Position numbers and translations under genes: made by a program. Shown piece by piece: positions 63,965 through 64,000 of a stretch of DNA of 64,000 nucleotides. Location: assembly GCA_963735495.1 (NCBI GenBank), contig CAVTLG010000006.1, forward strand, positions 345,555 to 409,554, in the 5' to 3' direction. This stretch comes from CAVTLG01 sp963735495 (GTDB taxonomy: Bacteria > Chloroflexota > Ktedonobacteria > Ktedonobacterales > Ktedonobacteraceae). Numbering within the stretch: position 1 is the first letter of the stretch; every line of letters begins with the position of its first letter. The notes under the pieces were generated by a model. That model worked only from the letters and a program-made list of their open reading frames with translations. It was not told the origin of the DNA and made no database searches.

Positions 63965-64000
63965 TTATGCTGTCGCTTGAGCGACTTTAGAGCTGTGCCA
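63965..64000 (-). CDS. C-terminal end of a minus-strand gene, partial
   Basis: At the right edge a minus-strand frame reads WHSSKVAQATA and stops (TAA, 63965-63967), 31 bases before a minus-oriented terminator. The residues are too few to identify. The call rests on the stop-terminator arrangement. Confidence 0.35.
   Translation of the reverse strand, partial: WHSSKVAQATA

Overview
The window looks like chromosome from a large-genome Ktedonobacteria-type member of the Chloroflexota. This is inferred from gene content, not from a marker gene: a WD40 protein with a degenerate kinase domain, a membrane-WD40 protein, an eCIS-type DUF4157 protein, many secreted carbohydrate-active enzymes, and dense families of dispersed palindromic repeats in medium-GC DNA. 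No rRNA, tRNA or CRISPR array was seen.

Layout. 1-0.9 kb: the tail of a heme O synthase-like gene and a membrane-tethered thioredoxin-like protein. 1.3-4.5 kb: a secreted GH87-type alpha-1,3-glucanase with two nearly identical malectin-like domains. 4.7-8.5 kb: small redox and hydrolase genes, including an SDR/TetR pair that diverges from a clear palindromic operator. 8.6-17.4 kb: a minus-strand aromatic catabolic cluster (IclR regulator, FAH-family hydrolase, DinB/maleylpyruvate isomerase-like gene, gentisate 1,2-dioxygenase, FAD monooxygenase, benzoate-CoA ligase type enzyme). A Tn5-like IS element has landed inside a dispersed repeat between the regulator and the enzymes. 17.8-21.8 kb: membrane-WD40 protein, benzaldehyde-type aldehyde dehydrogenase, and an internally deleted IS derivative. 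21.9-34.2 kb: an AT-rich orphan, a KdpD/PAS/GAF histidine kinase broken by a TGA, a second FAH-family enzyme, a 3-hydroxyisobutyrate dehydrogenase-like gene, a sugar ABC importer (binding protein plus two permeases) and a protein built of QTD-containing repeats. 34.6-42 kb: pseudokinase-WD40, then a GT2 / GT39-type / GH5-CBM3 polysaccharide group. 42.6-58.4 kb: pentapeptide-repeat protein, DUF4157 protein, aminotransferase, GH2 enzyme, chromate transporter, thioesterase, GNAT, DUF4291, phospholipase C-like phosphoesterase, Tat-exported multicopper oxidase. 58.4-59 kb: a junction of two truncated genes. 59.2-63.9 kb: a STAND/NACHT-type ATPase followed 27 bp later by a winged-helix-TIR protein, a plausible anti-phage defence module.

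Two window-wide patterns matter. First, at least five kinds of dispersed repeat are present. One is a terminal-inverted-repeat element with GGTAACTACTCAGGT ends. One is a GGGTAGGGGCGT palindrome, which is also amplified as a 55-bp tandem array. One is a 29-bp hairpin unit that also lies in frame inside the GH2 gene. One is a 49-bp element predicted to fold as a three-way junction and found in two intergenic leaders. One is a repeat of about 120 bp of unknown nature. Second, seven genes are broken by frameshifts, and every one is repaired by removing a single base, mostly from a short homopolymer. That points either to insertion-type sequencing error or to recent decay. Frameshifted genes are described as one gene where both halves read clearly.
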